Of a DNA stretch of 15,455 nt, positions 12,897 through 15,455 are shown piece by piece; position 1 is the stretch's first letter; each line of letters begins with the position of its first letter. Source of the stretch: Euryarchaeota archaeon UBA495 (GTDB taxonomy: Archaea > Thermoplasmatota > Poseidoniia > Poseidoniales > Poseidoniaceae); NCBI GenBank assembly GCA_002496845.1, contig DALQ01000051.1, positions 1 to 15,455 of the forward strand, given 5' to 3'. The position numbers and the translations under genes are program-made. Under the pieces are notes generated by a model. That model ran no database searches. It had not been told where the DNA came from and was given only the letters and a program-made list of their open reading frames with translations.

Positions 12897-15041
12897 ATGA
12901 AGCAAGCGATGAGCGCGTTCGATTTGCGTGCCATCGCCCATGAGCTTCAGGCTCATCTTGGCGCTTGGGTCAAGAAATCCTACATGCCCCACTACGAGCA
13001 AGTCGTGCTCCGGTTCAACCCGAAGGACGCGGACGCTTTCGACCTCGTCATCGTCCGAGGGCGGCGGATTTCAACCTCCACCCGCGACCGCCCCATGCCC
13101 ATGTCTCCGCCTCCCTTCGCCATGCTGCTCCGGAAACAGTTGGGCAACGCGCGTCTCATCTCGGTCGAACAGGTGGCCTTTGACCGCCTGCTGCGCCTGA
13201 CCTTCACCACGAAAGGCGGCGACCGACACCTCATCATCGAGTGTTTTGGCGACGGGAACGTCATCCTCTTGGACGAGGAAGAGACCATCATCCAACCCTT
13301 GACCCACGCCACCTACCGCGATCGAACCCTCAAGCGTGGAGAGCCGTACCTTCCGCCACCACCTGCCCTTGACCCAGACGCTTTGGACGTGGAAGGCCTT
13401 GCAGCGATCCTCGCTGCCTCTGACCGCAACCTCGCCTCAACCTTGGGCGGTCAGGTGAACCTCGGTGGACGGCTGGCCAACGCCGTCTGCGACGCCGCCG
13501 GTCTTGAATCGGACATGGCGGCGACCGAGGCCGACGCAGGTACGGTGTATTCGGCGTTGCGCGGCCTCCTCGACGGGCTTGAGCAGGGTCGTGCCGGTCA
13601 CTTGGTGCTCAAGGCCGACGCGCCCGAGGCACCCACTGAGGGAGGACTCGACGCTTACCTCATGGAACACGTCGAAGAAGCCACCCCGGTGCTGTTGCCC
13701 GATCACGAAGGACGCACGACCTTGCCCTTCCCCGGCATGCTCGAAGCCATCGACGCATGGTGGGGCGGGCACGATTCGGACGCGCTGCTTCGTCGTGAAC
13801 TGGAACAGGTCAACGCCGCCGCGCCAGGGCGAGGCCATTCGACGGACGTCGAACGTCTCGAACGCCGCTTGGCGCAGCAGGAAAAGGCCCTCGAGGGCTT
13901 CCACGCCAAGGTCGAGAAGCAGCAAGCCCTCGGTCACGCGGTTCAGGAACACTGGACCCACGTGGACGGGTTGCTCGCCCAAACCCGCGAAGCGGTCGAG
14001 CGAAACGGATGGGACGGCGTGCTGAAGGCCGTGAAAGGCATCCCGTGGATCCGCAGCGCCGACCCTGCAGAACGCACGATTCGATGCGTGTTGCCCAACG
14101 AGGACGGAGAACCCGGGAAGCAGGAAGTTACCCTCCACCTCGACGAAAGCGTGCACCAAAATGCGCAACGCCTCTTCACGGCTGCACGCAAGCAGAAGGA
14201 CAAGTCCTCAGGGGCCGTCACCGCGCTTGAAACGACGCGCACGGAGTTGGAACGCGCCAAGAAGAAGGAAGCGAAACAGCAAGCCAGCGGTCAAGTCGTC
14301 CGGGTCAAACGCTCCAAGCGGCTGTGGTTCGAACACCACCGCTGGACCATGCTTCCAAACGGCCGCCTGATGGTGGGCGGACGCGACGCCAAAGGCAACG
14401 ACGCCATCGTCAAGAAGCACCTCAAGGGCGACGACATGTACCTGCACGCCGACCTTCATGGCGCCCCGTCATGCGCCATGCAATCCCAACGTGGTTTCGC
14501 CGTCGATGAGCGGCCTCCTGCGTACCTTCCAGAGGGCCTGCCTGCCTTCCGCTTGAACGACCGGATCGAAGCAGGCGCCATCACGGAGGCAGACATGGAG
14601 CACGGCGCCCAGATGGCCCTTTGCTGGAGCCGGGCATGGGGCAGCGGTGGTGGTCATGGCACGGTGTACTCGGTCAAACCCGCTCAGGTCTCAAAGACCG
14701 CACAGACCGGTGAATTCGTCGGAGCGGGCGCCTTCATCGTGCGTGGCCAGCGTCAGTGGTACAAGGACCTCGACCTGCGCATCGGCCTCGCGCTGGTCGC
14801 CATCAACGGCGTGCCGTTGCTGCTTGGCACCACGCCCGAACACGCACAGTCCCTTGGAGGACGATGGGCCGTCATCAGCGGTGGGCGAACCAAGAAGGAC
14901 ACCGCTGCAAACCGAATCGCCAAGGCGACCGGCTTGAGCGTGGACGACATCTTGCCCGTGTTGCCTGGCCCGATTGACGTGGTTGAGGATCATCACCTCT
15001 TCAGCGCCCTCAACCGCGCTCAGGATGACGCTGAAGTCTGA
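12897..15041 (+). CDS. rqcH: NFACT-family ribosome quality-control protein RqcH (Rqc2/NEMF homologue)
   Basis: NFACT proteins bind large ribosomal subunits holding stalled nascent chains. Bacterial RqcH adds C-terminal alanine tails that mark the chain for degradation; archaeal members are thought to act likewise. The 714-residue protein has the full layout. NFACT-N is at about 1-185 and includes FDRLLRL, where D96-R97 match the DR pair needed for tailing in Bacillus RqcH. A middle helical and coiled-coil region spans about 300-460 (VERLERRLAQQEKALEGF; a Lys/Glu-rich stretch near 450-462). NFACT-R is at about 470-600, with MYLHADLHGAPS at 514-525. The C-terminal part runs from about 600 to the end and includes LGTTPEHAQSLGGRWAVISGG. 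I start at ATG 12897 (MKQAMSAFDL), the usual family N-terminus. An in-frame ATG at 12846 would add 17 unlikely residues, and 12909 is possible. It follows the Nudix/MBL gene by 63 nt and ends 3 nt from the convergent thiolase stop. Confidence 0.93.
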   Translation: MKQAMSAFDLRAIAHELQAHLGAWVKKSYMPHYEQVVLRFNPKDADAFDLVIVRGRRISTSTRDRPMPMSPPPFAMLLRKQLGNARLISVEQVAFDRLLRLTFTTKGGDRHLIIECFGDGNVILLDEEETIIQPLTHATYRDRTLKRGEPYLPPPPALDPDALDVEGLAAILAASDRNLASTLGGQVNLGGRLANAVCDAAGLESDMAATEADAGTVYSALRGLLDGLEQGRAGHLVLKADAPEAPTEGGLDAYLMEHVEEATPVLLPDHEGRTTLPFPGMLEAIDAWWGGHDSDALLRRELEQVNAAAPGRGHSTDVERLERRLAQQEKALEGFHAKVEKQQALGHAVQEHWTHVDGLLAQTREAVERNGWDGVLKAVKGIPWIRSADPAERTIRCVLPNEDGEPGKQEVTLHLDESVHQNAQRLFTAARKQKDKSSGAVTALETTRTELERAKKKEAKQQASGQVVRVKRSKRLWFEHHRWTMLPNGRLMVGGRDAKGNDAIVKKHLKGDDMYLHADLHGAPSCAMQSQRGFAVDERPPAYLPEGLPAFRLNDRIEAGAITEADMEHGAQMALCWSRAWGSGGGHGTVYSVKPAQVSKTAQTGEFVGAGAFIVRGQRQWYKDLDLRIGLALVAINGVPLLLGTTPEHAQSLGGRWAVISGGRTKKDTAANRIAKATGLSVDDILPVLPGPIDVVEDHHLFSALNRAQDDAEV

Positions 15042-15044
15042 TGT

Positions 15045-15455
15045 TCAGGGACGACGCACAAGCATGGCGACAGCGTTGCCACCGCCCAAGCACAGGGTCA
15101 CAATGCCGCTCTTCGCCTCAATGCGACGCATCGCCCCAATCATGGTGATGAGGCATCGGGCGCCGGAGGCACCCAACGGGTGGCCGAGGCTGACGGCCCC
15201 CCCGTGGAGGTTGAACCGGTCGTTGGGGATGCCAAGGTCTTGGGCCACGGCGCAGGAAGCGGCTGCAAAGGCCTCGTTGTGTTCGTAGACGTCGACGTCC
15301 AACACGTCGAGCCCCTGACGCTCAAGCAGCGTTCGAACGGCGGGAATGGGAGCCGCCATGACGCGCTCAGGCGCCACGCCGCTGGTGGTCTGGTCGACGA
15401 TTTCCGCGATGATGTCCCAGCCCATCTCGGCCGCGAGGTCCGCATCGGCCACGAG
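15045..15455 (-). CDS. Thiolase (acetyl-CoA C-acetyltransferase family), C-terminal part
   Basis: The frame is open to the right edge; 136 C-terminal residues are present and the N-terminal half with the nucleophilic Cys lies outside. Thiolases condense two acetyl-CoA or cleave 3-ketoacyl-CoA in fatty-acid breakdown or isoprenoid precursor synthesis. Visible signatures are HNEAFA (59-64 of the fragment), the NLHGGAVSLGHPLGASGAR block at 82-100 with catalytic H92, and the C-terminal catalytic Cys in LCLGGGNAVAM (C122). The GHP and CxGGG motifs indicate a catalytically competent thiolase rather than an SCP2/archaeal HMG-partner type lacking them. Biosynthetic or degradative role cannot be decided from this fragment. 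It faces rqcH tail to tail with only 3 nt between the stop codons. Confidence 0.93.
   Translation of the reverse strand, partial: LVADADLAAEMGWDIIAEIVDQTTSGVAPERVMAAPIPAVRTLLERQGLDVLDVDVYEHNEAFAAASCAVAQDLGIPNDRFNLHGGAVSLGHPLGASGARCLITMIGAMRRIEAKSGIVTLCLGGGNAVAMLVRRP

Noticed and set aside
1..15455. Mobile element, prophage, CRISPR array or defence island
   Set aside because: No transposase, integrase, Cas or restriction motifs, no spaced direct repeats and no attachment-site duplication beside the tRNA were seen. Gene content is core metabolism and translation.

Overview
The window is gene-dense, roughly 60% GC, and has no insertion sequence, phage gene, CRISPR array or stretch over 300 bases without a gene. 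It best fits a heterotrophic marine euryarchaeon of the Marine Group II / Poseidoniales kind. This placement is an inference from gene content. It rests on an archaeal-style NFACT (RqcH) protein, a two-subunit 2-oxoacid:ferredoxin oxidoreductase, a tRNA-Gln that looks archaeal, a large secreted FG-GAP protein, and TATA-like boxes about 24-28 nt upstream of start codons or of the tRNA 5' end. It should be confirmed with marker genes.

Layout. Positions 1-6974 read leftward: a cyclophilin-type peptidyl-prolyl isomerase with a membrane anchor (5934-6974), aconitase AcnA (3215-5884), a small unrecognised acidic protein (2534-3178), and a very large secreted FG-GAP/jelly-roll protein cut by the left edge (1-2426). 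A divergent promoter region (6975-7121) separates this block from a rightward block: korA and korB, overlapping by 4 nt (7122-9964), then a membrane protein with a YfaP/DUF2135-like domain (10009-10905). A leftward pair follows: tRNA-Gln(CTG) with encoded CCA (10913-10988) and a 71-residue single-span membrane protein (11036-11251). Two rightward genes come next: a Nudix/metallo-beta-lactamase fusion (11328-12833) and NFACT/RqcH (12897-15041). The right edge holds the C-terminal part of a leftward thiolase (15045-15455), which converges on the NFACT gene with a 3-nt gap.

Function. Aconitase, the KorAB oxidoreductase and thiolase are central carbon enzymes (TCA cycle, oxidative decarboxylation of 2-oxoacids with ferredoxin as acceptor, acetyl-CoA chemistry) and fit an organism that degrades protein and lipid. 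RqcH, tRNA-Gln and the Nudix/LACTB2-like fusion belong to translation quality control and possibly nucleotide or RNA turnover. The cyclophilin and the giant FG-GAP protein act at or outside the membrane. Most of this is core metabolism. I found no clear new multi-gene system. The points most worth checking are the split-Nudix/MBL fusion beside rqcH, the palindrome in the divergent promoter, and the recurrent promoter element.
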